DNA of 64,000 nt from Parvularculaceae bacterium (lineage in GTDB: Bacteria; Pseudomonadota; Alphaproteobacteria; Caulobacterales; Parvularculaceae), in assembly GCA_021776465.1 (NCBI GenBank), contig JAJFFU010000216.1, forward strand, positions 1 to 64,000, in the 5' to 3' direction. The stretch's first letter is position 1; every line of letters begins with the position of its first letter. Below are positions 7,468 to 15,791 of this stretch, in pieces. Both the position numbers and the translations under genes were made by a program. Below the pieces are notes generated by a model, which saw only the letters and a program-made list of their open reading frames with translations, had not been told where the DNA came from and did no database searches.

Positions 7468-7757
7468 CTGTCGGTTATCACATACTACACATTTTACACA
7501 CTATGATTGAAAGGCATGTGGATTTTGTATGGGACAATGCTGGATTACACTCTTGTTTTAACACCCTTAAAGCGGTAGATGAGATTCATAGGTGTTATCC
7601 GAGCCTTGGGTATGAGACTATTCTAATGTCGGTGGGTAAAAACGTTTACATAAAAGAGCCGTGGGGTGGTAGAGATGGGTCTGCGGTCTGGGGAAAAACT
7701 GCATGTGCAAGGGAACTCGATGGAATTTTAACCGTTCAGGAAAAACTGAGAACATGA
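7464..7757 (+). CDS. Hypothetical protein, tandem copy 1
   Basis: 97 aa. Nearly colinear with the next gene: MT.GYHI.HIL, then EIHRCYP.LGYETILMSV and GKTACARELD. A short third gene (8042) shares only the GYHI start. ATGA overlaps couple it on both sides. Function unknown. Confidence 0.75.
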   Translation: MTVGYHILHILHTMIERHVDFVWDNAGLHSCFNTLKAVDEIHRCYPSLGYETILMSVGKNVYIKEPWGGRDGSAVWGKTACARELDGILTVQEKLRT

Positions 7758-8038
7758 CAATAGGCTATCACATAGTGCATATTTTGAATTCCAAGATTGA
7801 AAGGACGGTGAATTATGACTGGGTCAATGGGGGAAGTTACCGCTGGTGTTTCGACACTCTTAAAGCAGTGGGGGAGATTCATAGGTGTTATCCTGTGCTC
7901 GGGTATGAGACTATTTTGATGTCAGTGTGTACTAATGTTTATTTAAAGCCATGGGACGGAAGAGGAGAGGTTACAGTAAGGGGTAAAACTGCGTGCGCAA
8001 GAGAGCTTGATAAAATTTTAACAGCAGTGAAAAAATAA
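7754..8038 (+). CDS. Hypothetical protein, tandem copy 2
   Basis: 94 aa from ATG 7754, which overlaps the previous TGA and matches the start of tandem copy 1. The two keep long identical blocks (EIHRCYP, LGYETILMSV), so the duplication is recent or under constraint. Confidence 0.75.
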   Translation: MTIGYHIVHILNSKIERTVNYDWVNGGSYRWCFDTLKAVGEIHRCYPVLGYETILMSVCTNVYLKPWDGRGEVTVRGKTACARELDKILTAVKK

Positions 8039-8041
8039 GCT

Positions 8042-8161
8042 ATGGGCTATCACATTAGATATTACCGCCTTGTAAAACATGGGGTTGTTTGCATCGTAAC
8101 AAGGGATGTAAGACACTACTATGAAGTTGGGCATTATAGATATGGTCGATTTAAAAATTAA
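8042..8161 (+). CDS. Small basic protein, 39 aa
   Basis: ATG 8042 to TAA 8161, three bases after the tandem pair. It begins MGYHIRYYRL, echoing the GYHI start of the two genes before it, then diverges; rich in Tyr, Arg and His. Probably a shortened third copy. Confidence 0.5.
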   Translation: MGYHIRYYRLVKHGVVCIVTRDVRHYYEVGHYRYGRFKN

Positions 8162-8246
8162 CCTAAATATTGGCCCTGTATCATCCGGTGGCGTTGGAAG
8201 CGACTAAGTATTCACGCCGGATTATGGGGTTTTTAAAAAATGAGTC

Positions 8247-8636
8247 ATGACAGAAGATGAGAAATATTCTAAACAGCTCCTGCAAGAGGTAGACTGCAAC
8301 TGTAGTGATTGTAAGTTTATGATCCGGGATTTTGATAGGTTCAATGAATCTCTTAAGCTACACAAGAAGTGGCAACTCGATTATTTCAACCTAATGGTGA
8401 GGAAAAAACGTGACGCTGCATGGGACTACCTCTTCGGGAAGAATGGTAAATCCGTAGACTATGATAAATACCGCCAACTGCTGAAGGAGTCTGAAAAAAT
8501 GAAATTTCAATTTGATAAGAGTTCCTGTACTATCAATTACGGCACCTGTGATAAGTTTAAAAAGCCAGTATCATTTATCCCTAACCAGTGTTCGATTGAT
8601 ACCCAAGATTGTTTTGTGCATAGGAAAAATGTCTGA
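8247..8636 (+). CDS. Conserved Cys-rich phage protein
   Basis: 129 aa. CNCSDCKFM near residue 18, then FGKNG, YGTCDKFKKPVSFIPNQC and TQDCFVHRKN: seven Cys in two clusters, consistent with zinc binding. I recall this C-terminal pattern in phages of Bacteroidota, function unknown. Confidence 0.75.
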   Translation: MTEDEKYSKQLLQEVDCNCSDCKFMIRDFDRFNESLKLHKKWQLDYFNLMVRKKRDAAWDYLFGKNGKSVDYDKYRQLLKESEKMKFQFDKSSCTINYGTCDKFKKPVSFIPNQCSIDTQDCFVHRKNV

Positions 8637-8877
8637 CGATAGATTACATAGCGCTTTGAACGATCCTAAGTGGTTAGCCCATACAATAGGATCGTGTTAC
8701 ACCATGGACTCTAAATCAGACCTATGGAGAATAGCTTACTATCCAATTTTGGAGGACGGTAAGACAGGGAAGCAATATTCAGAACCCCGAGCATTAATTG
8801 AAAAACCAATCCTTGGAGGGATCGACTTTAGAGAGATTCCTTTGAGATATTTAACTAAACATGAGGATAACACCTGA
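8629..8877 (+). CDS. Hypothetical protein, 82 aa
   Basis: Starts at ATG 8629, overlapping the previous gene by 8 bp; open frame upstream to 8512 is overlap. Begins MSDDRLHSALNDPKWLAHTIG. Not recognised. It overlaps the next gene by 17 bp. Confidence 0.7.
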   Translation: MSDDRLHSALNDPKWLAHTIGSCYTMDSKSDLWRIAYYPILEDGKTGKQYSEPRALIEKPILGGIDFREIPLRYLTKHEDNT

Positions 8878-9301
8878 AAATATTACAAAACTGGAAAGCA
8901 ACCAGATATTTGTATTCGGTAGCAACCAGTCTGGAAGGCACGGAAAAGGTGCAGCTAAAACTGCATTAGGGTGGGGAGCTGTCTGGGGACAAGCTGAAGG
9001 GATACAAGGTAAGACTTACGGAATACCAAGTAAAGATAAAAGCATAAGGCGCACCTTGAGAATCGACGAGATCAAACCTTACGTGGATAGATTTATTGAA
9101 TGCGCTCAACAGCATCCTAAACTAACTTTCTTAGTCACGGAAATTGGGTGCGGATTGGCAGGGCTTAAGCCCAAACAAGTAGCACCGCTTTTTGTGAATG
9201 CAATTGAACTTGAGAATATTTGGCTGCCTGCTCGGTTTTGGCATAAGCTAAACCGCGTGCAGGGCGAAAATGAAAAAGAAGGTAAGAGTTATGGCGAATA
9301 A
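8861..9301 (+). CDS. A1S_2505-type phage protein (macro-domain-like)
   Basis: 146 aa. IFVFGSNQSGRHGKGAAKTA near residue 16 is the glycine-rich signature of the A1S_2505 phage family; TYGIPSKD and VTEIGCGLAGLKPKQVAPLF follow in the expected order. The fold is thought to resemble macro domains, which bind ADP-ribose, so a role in nucleotide or ADP-ribose metabolism is plausible but unproven. Confidence 0.85.
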   Translation: MRITPENITKLESNQIFVFGSNQSGRHGKGAAKTALGWGAVWGQAEGIQGKTYGIPSKDKSIRRTLRIDEIKPYVDRFIECAQQHPKLTFLVTEIGCGLAGLKPKQVAPLFVNAIELENIWLPARFWHKLNRVQGENEKEGKSYGE

Positions 9302-9395
9302 AAGACTGAAAGATAAAGCGAAAATCCCGGAAGTTTCATTTTTATTTGTTTACACGGAGGATTCAGAATGTATTTCTGTTTTACACGGTAGATGA
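9291..9395 (+). CDS. Possible small protein, 34 aa
   Basis: ATG 9291 (TTATGGCG context) to TGA 9395, overlapping the previous stop by 11 bp. Starts MANKRLKDKAKIPEV and has one hydrophobic patch. Placement is the only support. Confidence 0.35.
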   Translation: MANKRLKDKAKIPEVSFLFVYTEDSECISVLHGR

Positions 9396-9414
9396 AAACA
9401 ACTATTGTACTTAA

Positions 9415-9446
9415 TTTGGTACTTTGGATATTATTTCGTACCTTTG
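9415..9446 (+). promoter_or_regulatory. Bacteroidota-type promoter
   Basis: TTTG (9415-9418), 20 bp, TACCTTTG (9439-9446). GTACCTTTGTTGGTAC around the -7 box is a near-palindrome and could be an operator. A start near 9453 fits the ATG at 9468. Confidence 0.75.
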
Positions 9447-9467
9447 TTGGTACAGGTTTACAAAATC

Positions 9468-10010
9468 ATGACTATGAGAACAGAATTTAAAGTTAATGAC
9501 GGTGGCCGCTCAAAGTATTTTGACGGAACTGGTGGGGATTGTGTCACGCGGGCAATTGTGATTGCAAGCGGTAAGGATTACATGGAGGTTTATAACAGGC
9601 TTGCTGAAGGGAACGCCACCCAACGAAAAGGGAAACACGAAAGGAAATCAAAAGCTGGGAAGAAAAGTGCCTTAAACGGCATCAGCACTAAGCGCAAGTG
9701 GTTTAAAGACTACATGAGGGAACTGGGTTTTGAATGGGTGCCAACTATGGAGATCGGCAAAGGATGTACTACTCACCTGTGCAGATCAGAATTACCTGAT
9801 AAGGGTAGGCTTATAATTTCTGTTAGCAAGCATTACACAGCCCTGATTAATGGTGTGATACACGATACGTATTCACCTCAACGAATCTGGTCAAGGCCTG
9901 ATAAGGGTGAAGACCTCAAGAGTAACGAGTTTAGGACTGAAGACAATAGAATGATTCATGAAGAAAAAAGATGTGTGTATGGATACTGGATTTATAAGGG
10001 CTTGGCTTAA
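9468..10010 (+). CDS. Papain-like cysteine peptidase fold protein
   Basis: 180 aa from ATG 9468; the frame is open to 9405, but the promoter at 9415-9446 lies inside that part, so 9468 is the better start. GTGGDCVTRAIVIASG near residue 20 supplies a candidate Cys nucleophile, and SKHYTALINGVIHDTY near residue 120 supplies the His and Asp. This is the layout I know from conserved phage proteins with a papain-like fold. Substrate unknown. It begins a new unit. Confidence 0.7.
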   Translation: MTMRTEFKVNDGGRSKYFDGTGGDCVTRAIVIASGKDYMEVYNRLAEGNATQRKGKHERKSKAGKKSALNGISTKRKWFKDYMRELGFEWVPTMEIGKGCTTHLCRSELPDKGRLIISVSKHYTALINGVIHDTYSPQRIWSRPDKGEDLKSNEFRTEDNRMIHEEKRCVYGYWIYKGLA

Positions 10011-10410
10011 AGAAAGGACCTGTCTTTCTCTTCTTTGTTTAGAGCGTGAAGCGGGGCTCCCCGTTAAAACCCTTGACCATTTTATGGCACGAAGGCGCGA
10101 ACTGAACGAGCAACACTGGCAAAAGTTGGAGCCTGTCTTGTCGCGGTATGGATGGAAGAGTAAGGATATGACAAAGAGTGTTATTATCATTTATTATCCC
10201 GAAACTGGAACCCCAAAATTTGTAAAAACCTATGTTGGACCTAATATCTATGGTACTTCAGCAGTTCTAAAAACCAGTTTGCGAGAGTCTGCAAAAACAT
10301 TTGAATGGGATGAAGCCGTGAGTATAGTAACATCACTTAATGACTCCCACAGAGAACCCGGACTGTGGGATATTGCTAATGCAAAAATTAGCCAAAATAC
10401 TAAAGAATAG
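9958..10410 (+). CDS. HTH-containing protein
   Basis: 150 aa, overlapping the previous gene by 53 bp (ATG 9979 would shorten the overlap). Residues 10-65 (FIRAWLKERTCLSLLCLERE, AGLPVKTLDHFMARRREL) read as a helix-turn-helix of the type seen in Bacteroidota regulators. The C-terminal half starts MTKSVIIIYYPETGTPKFV. Possible regulator of this region. Confidence 0.65.
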   Translation: MKKKDVCMDTGFIRAWLKERTCLSLLCLEREAGLPVKTLDHFMARRRELNEQHWQKLEPVLSRYGWKSKDMTKSVIIIYYPETGTPKFVKTYVGPNIYGTSAVLKTSLRESAKTFEWDEAVSIVTSLNDSHREPGLWDIANAKISQNTKE

Positions 10411-10576
10411 GTAAAAATTTGAAACGTAAAAACCCTGAGATTAAATGGAAACGGAATAATTTGTCAAGGCGATTATAGAAATTGGGAAGGGGGTACGGTT
10501 GCAAGAATTCCTTCTACACATCCCTACAGTTATGATGCGTATATTAATTAGGGGGGCTTCCCCATAACCCTGGACC

Positions 10577-10729
10577 ATGAAGAAATGGCTGATACAGTTT
10601 ACCATATACACCTTGATGAGTTTAGCAGGAATGTTGATCTCTCATTACATCGCTACAGAGTACTTCTGGTTCTGGGTGGTGGTATCTCTGGTTATTGGAC
10701 ATATTGTGAACCGAAAAAATTATAGATGA
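10577..10729 (+). CDS. Small two-pass membrane protein
   Basis: 50 aa, ATG 10577 to TGA 10729. Hydrophobic segments at about 5-24 and 28-44, basic at both ends. It overlaps the next start (ATGATGG). No conserved motif. Bases 10411-10576 show no convincing gene. Confidence 0.65.
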   Translation: MKKWLIQFTIYTLMSLAGMLISHYIATEYFWFWVVVSLVIGHIVNRKNYR

Positions 10730-10962
10730 TGGAAAAATTGATTTATTACCAACGATTACAGTTAAGAGATAAGATTTGTCAAATTAAAGTTGACGATTTA
10801 ACCGACATAGAAAACCTTGAATTGCAAGGGCGAATTCTCTATAAACTTGGATTCAATGAAATTCAATCTGAATACCCGAGTGACACCTATGTGGGAGTTC
10901 ATAGGAGAGAAGGATGGGAGGTTGCTAAATCTGATTATGAAGAATCAATAACACTGGATTAA
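10726..10962 (+). CDS. Hypothetical protein, 78 aa
   Basis: Acidic, helical, not recognised. Either of two adjacent ATG codons (10726, 10729) could be the start; it is coupled to the preceding membrane protein. Confidence 0.65.
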   Translation: MMEKLIYYQRLQLRDKICQIKVDDLTDIENLELQGRILYKLGFNEIQSEYPSDTYVGVHRREGWEVAKSDYEESITLD

Positions 10963-11017
10963 ATAACCCCCTTTAGAAACATTGAAAGGTAAAAGACACA
11001 TAAGAAGACCCATTCTG

Positions 11018-11233
11018 ATGCGAAAGGCCGTTAAAATTGAGATAATACGGCAAAATCTGGATTTATTTACCCGGACATTTAAGAAAGGATTCGAGACAGA
11101 CCATCACAAGTCAGAGAATGGTCTTAAGATTGTGACACTGATGCGTACACGGCTTGGATACGCCTGTACAACTTTTAACTACGATATACTCTGGACAGCT
11201 TATCTCACATGGAAGGAAAATTTCAATAATTAA
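11018..11233 (+). CDS. Hypothetical protein, 71 aa
   Basis: Start chosen at ATG 11018 because the earlier option is TTG 10982. Basic: MRKAVKIEIIRQNLDLFTR, later MRTRLGYACTTFNYDILW. Not recognised. Confidence 0.6.
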   Translation: MRKAVKIEIIRQNLDLFTRTFKKGFETDHHKSENGLKIVTLMRTRLGYACTTFNYDILWTAYLTWKENFNN

Positions 11234-11242
11234 TACGATGCT

Positions 11243-11638
11243 ATGACTGTTGAACAAAAATTTGGAGTGCTACAAGAGCCAGATCAGAACTGCCACTACG
11301 TAAACCGTATGGCGAGGGAATTAGGCTATGTTTTGACGGGCCCCGGAGTGTCTACCTTAAAAAGGTGGACACCTAAGGTGGTGTCTAGATTCACGACCCT
11401 AAGAGAGCGGGGGAATAAAATAAAGAAAAAACAATCCGTAGCGAGTCCAAGCCTGAAGTACGACCTTAAAGAGGTAGAGGCGATGATAAAAGACTTACTC
11501 CCCTTTATTTCAGATGAGGGGCTGTCGAGGTTAGATTACTGGGAACAGAGAATGATATCTAGGGTCATAGTGATGCGAGAATGGATTGATTGCCTTACAG
11601 ACATTATCAAACATGTAAAAGTAAGTGATCTTAAGTGA
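11243..11638 (+). CDS. Hypothetical protein, 131 aa
   Basis: A basic N-terminal half (RWTPKVVSRF, ERGNKIKKKQ) and an acidic helical C-terminal half. No recognised domain. Confidence 0.65.
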   Translation: MTVEQKFGVLQEPDQNCHYVNRMARELGYVLTGPGVSTLKRWTPKVVSRFTTLRERGNKIKKKQSVASPSLKYDLKEVEAMIKDLLPFISDEGLSRLDYWEQRMISRVIVMREWIDCLTDIIKHVKVSDLK

Positions 11639-11669
11639 AATCAACATTAGAACTCGTAATTAGAATTAT

Positions 11670-11984
11670 ATGAATCACCCAAAAACAGGTAAGACTATAT
11701 CCAAAAAAGATAAACTTGCGCTTGCTCACGGATCAGCTATGTCCAAAGATCGAGGAGCCCATAATCACTCATTTAAAATGGGGTGGGAAGCATGTGAGAA
11801 TAACCTTGGATGGATACGATTTGATAAGGATGATCCACAAACCTATCCTAGAATATATGACAAATATGAAGTGTATCGCGAAGGAGCTAAAAAGCAGCAC
11901 TACCAAACTTGGAATGGCTCATGGTGGGCGTATGACGGCAATGATATAACCCACTATAGAGAAATAATATCCCCCAATAATTGA
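11670..11984 (+). CDS. Hypothetical phage protein, 104 aa
   Basis: Begins MNHPKTGKTISKKDKLALAH. The C-terminal part (YDKYEVYREGAKKQHYQTWN, then GSWWAYDGNDITHYREI) resembles short phage proteins that repeat a W-x-YDG / ITHYREI pattern; function unknown. Confidence 0.7.
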   Translation: MNHPKTGKTISKKDKLALAHGSAMSKDRGAHNHSFKMGWEACENNLGWIRFDKDDPQTYPRIYDKYEVYREGAKKQHYQTWNGSWWAYDGNDITHYREIISPNN

Positions 11985-11997
11985 AATACGAAATATC

Positions 11998-12231
11998 ATG
12001 AGTAACAATGCTATTGAAGTTTTATCGAAATACGGAACTGTCAGAACTTGTAAAAAGGTTCATGACGATGTGGTCACCATAGTCCTAACTCATGGATTCA
12101 CAGAAAACGGAGTGAAGACCATAGAGTTCTTAAAGAAGTGTCAGGAATTGTTTCCAGAGCACAGCGCCCTTGAGACATGTCTTACTGAGGAGAATTGCGC
12201 AATAGTTGTTCTTACAAAACAAATTACATGA
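11998..12231 (+). CDS. Hypothetical protein, 77 aa
   Basis: Small alpha/beta protein, not recognised. Its TGA overlaps the next ATG. Confidence 0.65.
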   Translation: MSNNAIEVLSKYGTVRTCKKVHDDVVTIVLTHGFTENGVKTIEFLKKCQELFPEHSALETCLTEENCAIVVLTKQIT

Positions 12232-13055
12232 AAAAGATTAATCAGAAAAATATTGAACTCCTTACAAATGGTGAAGTGGCAGTTGCTCACTCAGGAAGCG
12301 TGGTTGCATTAAGAGCGATTATTAAACTCGCCTTTCCAAATGGAATAATACCTGAAGGAACTAGGAATTTTTACTTCCAACACCCAGACGATCCAAACAG
12401 GTGGAGGGGGGAGCTTGATACTGAGCTTCCGGTTCTTTCAGCAAAAGAATTCTTTGAATGTGAATTTAGCCAAGAGTGGTTACAACTAGAATCTTTCGCA
12501 ATGTGTTTTCGACTTAGAAAAACAGGTCGGCATGGAGCGTCTCATGATGATATGAAGGAGTTTTGGAATGATCTTAACGCTGGCCTCTGCGCATCAAAAT
12601 ATGCTGCTCAGCTCGAAAAGGAGAATGAACGGCTGTTGAGTAAACTAGGTGAGGGGGTTACCCCGGAGCTTGATAAGGCTCATACGAGAGTGGCTGCGCT
12701 GGAAGCAAAGCATACTCGGGTTGTCAACATCTTAAAGGGTCATCAGGATCGTCAGAAACATCTTGGAACTCCAATGGGGGAAGCTATTGCTGATGCGTTA
12801 CGGCTAATTGGAAATGATATCGATGGTATTACGGGTCTTGGCTCAGTTCCTGAAACATCGCCCGAGAACCGATACTCAGATTATTTTACTCCTCCCTTTC
12901 GCGTTGGCCGACACCAAAAAAGAGCAGTCCTTGATTCTCAGTCTCATGAGGTTGTAATATTTCCGGTGGGGCGAGAGGTGCAAGCTATGCTCTATTGCAA
13001 TTACTTGAATTCTGATCAGGTGAACACCTCCCGTGCGGGTAAAATTAAAGCATGA
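12228..13055 (+). CDS. Hypothetical protein with coiled coil
   Basis: 275 aa from ATG 12228 (ATGA overlap). An N-terminal alpha/beta part (EVAVAHSGSVVALRAIIKLA, FYFQHPDDPNRWRG) is followed by a heptad-like helix at about 135-180 (YAAQLEKENERLLSKL, ARVAALEAKHTRV) and a C-terminal part containing FPVGREVQAMLYCNYLN. Function unknown; coupled to the J-domain gene that follows. Confidence 0.7.
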   Translation: MKKINQKNIELLTNGEVAVAHSGSVVALRAIIKLAFPNGIIPEGTRNFYFQHPDDPNRWRGELDTELPVLSAKEFFECEFSQEWLQLESFAMCFRLRKTGRHGASHDDMKEFWNDLNAGLCASKYAAQLEKENERLLSKLGEGVTPELDKAHTRVAALEAKHTRVVNILKGHQDRQKHLGTPMGEAIADALRLIGNDIDGITGLGSVPETSPENRYSDYFTPPFRVGRHQKRAVLDSQSHEVVIFPVGREVQAMLYCNYLNSDQVNTSRAGKIKA

Positions 13056-13864
13056 AATCAAAGCAGTACGTCAAAAAGTATGATCTCGGCCAAGGTGTAA
13101 ACTTCAATCACAATGAGTTTATAGCTGACATGGTGTTTGACTTTATGTCCATGATAGAATGGGAAGAACTCCGGGGAGAGTTTAACCTAGGCAAATTCGA
13201 TCAAGTAGTGACCCAGATGCGTGATAAGTGGGAGGGTATAAATAATAAGACTCTTGGGATTCTTCCAGAGAAATTATGGAAGTATTTCTATGCCACTGTG
13301 GTTGTTGAACTTAAATCTGAAAAGTTCCCTGAACTTGAGAAACAACGACAGGATATTCTAAATATGAATAACCGTGAGCTTGAAAGAGTCCTCTCAAATC
13401 AAGGTATCAGTGTGAGTATTGGGTTTGGATTTAACGTGGCTTGGGATCGCCAATGGGGACAGGCTCATGATCTTAACAACAGGTTCGTCTTCATAGCTCT
13501 TCGAGAAGCTGAAAGGCGCAAAATGAAACGGCAGAATCAAGAGGCTGAAGAACTGCAAAAAAGAGCCGCGCAGTGGAAAAAGGAAAAGGAAGCGCGGCGA
13601 AACTTTTGGGAGGGGTATGGACACACCTCTGGGGATTCTTCTTTTTTTGGAGGTATTCTTTCTGGCATTCTCAAAGGAATGAGTGCTCCAATAAAGGCTT
13701 TGGATACTCTGAATATTTCAGAGGATGCTACCGAGGATGATGTGAAAAAAGCATACCGCAAACTAAGTTTGAAGCATCACCCAGATAAAGGTGGTAATCA
13801 ACAGAAATTCATTGAACTGACTGAGGCGAAAAATAAATGCTTAGCCTATGTTTCAAACCGATGA
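13052..13864 (+). CDS. J-domain (DnaJ-like) protein, C-terminal J
   Basis: 270 aa. A unique helical N-terminal region, a charged helix (EAERRKMKRQNQEAEELQKR) and a Gly-rich link, then a J domain at about 208-265 with HPD in LKHHPDKGGNQQ. J domains stimulate Hsp70 ATPase, so this would bring host DnaK to whatever the N-terminus binds. DnaJ's own J domain is N-terminal; here it is C-terminal. A second J protein lies at 26815. Confidence 0.85.
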   Translation: MKSKQYVKKYDLGQGVNFNHNEFIADMVFDFMSMIEWEELRGEFNLGKFDQVVTQMRDKWEGINNKTLGILPEKLWKYFYATVVVELKSEKFPELEKQRQDILNMNNRELERVLSNQGISVSIGFGFNVAWDRQWGQAHDLNNRFVFIALREAERRKMKRQNQEAEELQKRAAQWKKEKEARRNFWEGYGHTSGDSSFFGGILSGILKGMSAPIKALDTLNISEDATEDDVKKAYRKLSLKHHPDKGGNQQKFIELTEAKNKCLAYVSNR

Positions 13865-13909
13865 GGCCTCTGATGATGAGGTGGAATTAACAACTAAAAA
13901 CAATATGTA

Positions 13910-14215
13910 ATGTTTGGTATTTTTAAAAAGAAAAAGCAGGAAATCAAAAAATCCGAAGGGAAGGAGTACTCATTTATTTGGTACAAACAGATGAAAGTGA
14001 GGGACAAGGTTTTTTACACACAGCCATTCAGGACAAAGGTAAGAGCGAAAAACTATAAGGAAGCAAAAGAAAAGGCTACAAATTTTGCTTTGGGTAAAAT
14101 GGAGTTAGTCGTCGTTAGAGAAAAGGACTTTGACAAGACAAAGCTTTCAAAGCTTGAAAAAGGATTTGCTAATATGCACAAACAAATGGATGAACTATTT
14201 AAGGGGTTTAACTAA
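13910..14215 (+). CDS. Hypothetical basic protein, 101 aa
   Basis: Strongly basic and Lys-rich (MFGIFKKKKQEIKKSEGKEY), with a core FIWYKQMKVRDKVFYTQPFR. Not recognised; nucleic-acid contact possible from charge alone. Confidence 0.65.
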   Translation: MFGIFKKKKQEIKKSEGKEYSFIWYKQMKVRDKVFYTQPFRTKVRAKNYKEAKEKATNFALGKMELVVVREKDFDKTKLSKLEKGFANMHKQMDELFKGFN

Positions 14216-14356
14216 AATGACATGCCAAGAATAGGAAAAGAAGTATTTAGGATTAAAGGTGAATCGCGAGAGATGGTAATTTATTAAAGTTTTGAATTTT
14301 ATCAGTTATTAACTGATGGCAGGTGATTAAATAATAAAACCTTATTATAGAACACA

Positions 14357-14683
14357 ATGGATATTAAGTCAATAAAAAAAATCGTAAGCAGTAACTACCC
14401 TGATGACATCAAGGAAAAGTTAATAATTGACGTGTTAGCACTAGATTCAAATGCAATACCACTGGTTATGGAAGTTTTGCAGAAAGAAAGAAAAAGTAAA
14501 AAAGAATTAGTGCGGGATTTAAACCTTGAATTATCGAGGGCTCACATTTATATTGATATGAGGCCAGAATCTAAAAAAGAAGGGAGAGAAAATGTTAACA
14601 AAGGCTTTTTATTAGACCAAATAGCAAAGTTTTACATTAAACACAAAGGGGAGGTCACTCATTGCTTTAATAGGTTTAATTAA
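14357..14683 (+). CDS. Hypothetical protein, 108 aa
   Basis: Helical, charged, not recognised. The 140 bp before it hold only a 21-codon frame at 14222 and a small hairpin (ATCAGT..ACTGAT, about 14298-14314). Confidence 0.6.
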   Translation: MDIKSIKKIVSSNYPDDIKEKLIIDVLALDSNAIPLVMEVLQKERKSKKELVRDLNLELSRAHIYIDMRPESKKEGRENVNKGFLLDQIAKFYIKHKGEVTHCFNRFN

Positions 14684-14692
14684 TAATAAAAA

Positions 14693-14853
14693 AGTAGTCG
14701 CCGTCGTTAACGAAAAATCCATGAAATAATGAAGATGCCATTTCAAAACGGCCCTTAGATTTGTTTTCCAAGGGTCAAAAAGTCGAAGTGACCATCATTG
14801 ATTTTGATACGGAGCAGAGAAAACTTTCTTTGACCAATAAAGTAAGTGAGTAA
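14693..14853 (+). pseudogene. Relic of an S1 RNA-binding domain
   Basis: Read in two frames, this stretch gives KVVAVVNEKSMK, a stop, then DAISKRPLDLFSKGQKVEVT and IIDFDTEQRKLSLTNK: the second half of an S1 (OB-fold) domain as in ribosomal protein S1 repeats. No start codon serves the second part. It looks like a captured, decayed S1-domain gene, lying in a 370-bp stretch without an intact gene. Confidence 0.6.
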
Positions 14854-14979
14854 TAAGGATTAGTCATTCAAGATAGACAACTCTTATCTAGCCGATATCA
14901 ATCAAAACAAGCACATTACAAGAGCCCTCACACCCCTTAATGAATGGTGTTGTAAAACTAAGTTTAGATTGTTCATAAT

Positions 14980-15027
14980 ATTATCTTGATGAATAATTTG
15001 GTAATTGGTTATTTCTTTTTAGATTTG
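14980..15027 (+). promoter_or_regulatory. Dyad motif plus canonical Bacteroidota promoter
   Basis: TTTG (14997-15000), exactly 19 bp, TAGATTTG (15020-15027): a full consensus match. A diverged dyad, ATTATCTTGATGAATAAT (14980-14997), overlaps the -33 box. A start near 15034 precedes the ATG at 15052. Bases 14854-14979 show nothing further. Confidence 0.85.
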
Positions 15028-15051
15028 ACCTGTTAGATTAATTTTTACTCT

Positions 15052-15228
15052 ATGGATAACCAAACCAAATCAAGTCTTCCTCAGATTATTAGACAGAGTT
15101 TTACCGACCACAAACAAGAGTGGTGTGAGGTTCCTTATGCGGTAAACCAGTTTAGACATGATTTAATTACAAACCAAGGCGAAATCCGAAGTCTTTCAGG
15201 TGAGCTTTTCACTATATTTCTTTCATGA
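15052..15228 (+). CDS. Small protein, 58 aa, first in operon
   Basis: ATG 15052 lies about 18 nt after the predicted transcript start, and the TGA overlaps the next gene's ATG. Begins MDNQTKSSLPQIIRQSF. No recognised domain; the promoter and coupling make it a convincing gene. Confidence 0.7.
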   Translation: MDNQTKSSLPQIIRQSFTDHKQEWCEVPYAVNQFRHDLITNQGEIRSLSGELFTIFLS

Positions 15229-15791
15229 TGGTATATAACGAAAAAACACATAAGGCTATTTGCATTACTAAAGCACTTCCATTTTGTTCTCTGACGAGTT
15301 TTACCCATATCATGCGGGGGCACCATCCAAAGAACATATTCCTTTGGATGGTATCTAGGCTAACAGCTCGTGTATATCTCTGGCAACTAGAAAGGCGGGG
15401 GCTACTCAAGCGATCTTATGACCATCAAAAGAAATACTACAAAATTACTCCTAAAGGATGGCTATATGCCAACAGCTTCGATATAATGAATAGTGAGCTA
15501 TTAGCTTTAGTCTTTGCGCGAGGGGTTTCAGAGTTTTATGCAACTGTCATCCCTGCTAAATTAGCCACTACATTGGGTGTTTTAATTGAGTATACGGGTA
15601 ATTATAAAAATTGCTGTAGCCTTCTTAGGGCTGCCTCATGTAAGGAGACCTTCTTGGAGAAACGAAAAGCTATTGGTGTTGGTAAAACACAGTTAGCCCT
15701 CATCAAGAACGGGGCGAAACTCACAGTTGACGGAATCAAAGGAAAGCACACTGAATACTGGGAGAAAGAATTAAACAAATCTGCATCATGA
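15225..15791 (+). CDS. Winged-helix-like protein
   Basis: 188 aa. Residues 40-90 (ARVYLWQLERRGLLKRSYDH, QKKYYKITPKGWLYANSFD) follow the winged-helix pattern of phage proteins, like the 685 gene. The C-terminal half is unrelated. Probable DNA binder, second gene behind the 14997 promoter. Confidence 0.65.
   Translation: MMVYNEKTHKAICITKALPFCSLTSFTHIMRGHHPKNIFLWMVSRLTARVYLWQLERRGLLKRSYDHQKKYYKITPKGWLYANSFDIMNSELLALVFARGVSEFYATVIPAKLATTLGVLIEYTGNYKNCCSLLRAASCKETFLEKRKAIGVGKTQLALIKNGAKLTVDGIKGKHTEYWEKELNKSAS

Noticed and set aside
14222-14287. 21-codon frame MPRIGKEVF...
   Set aside because: Too short, no coupling and no conserved pattern.
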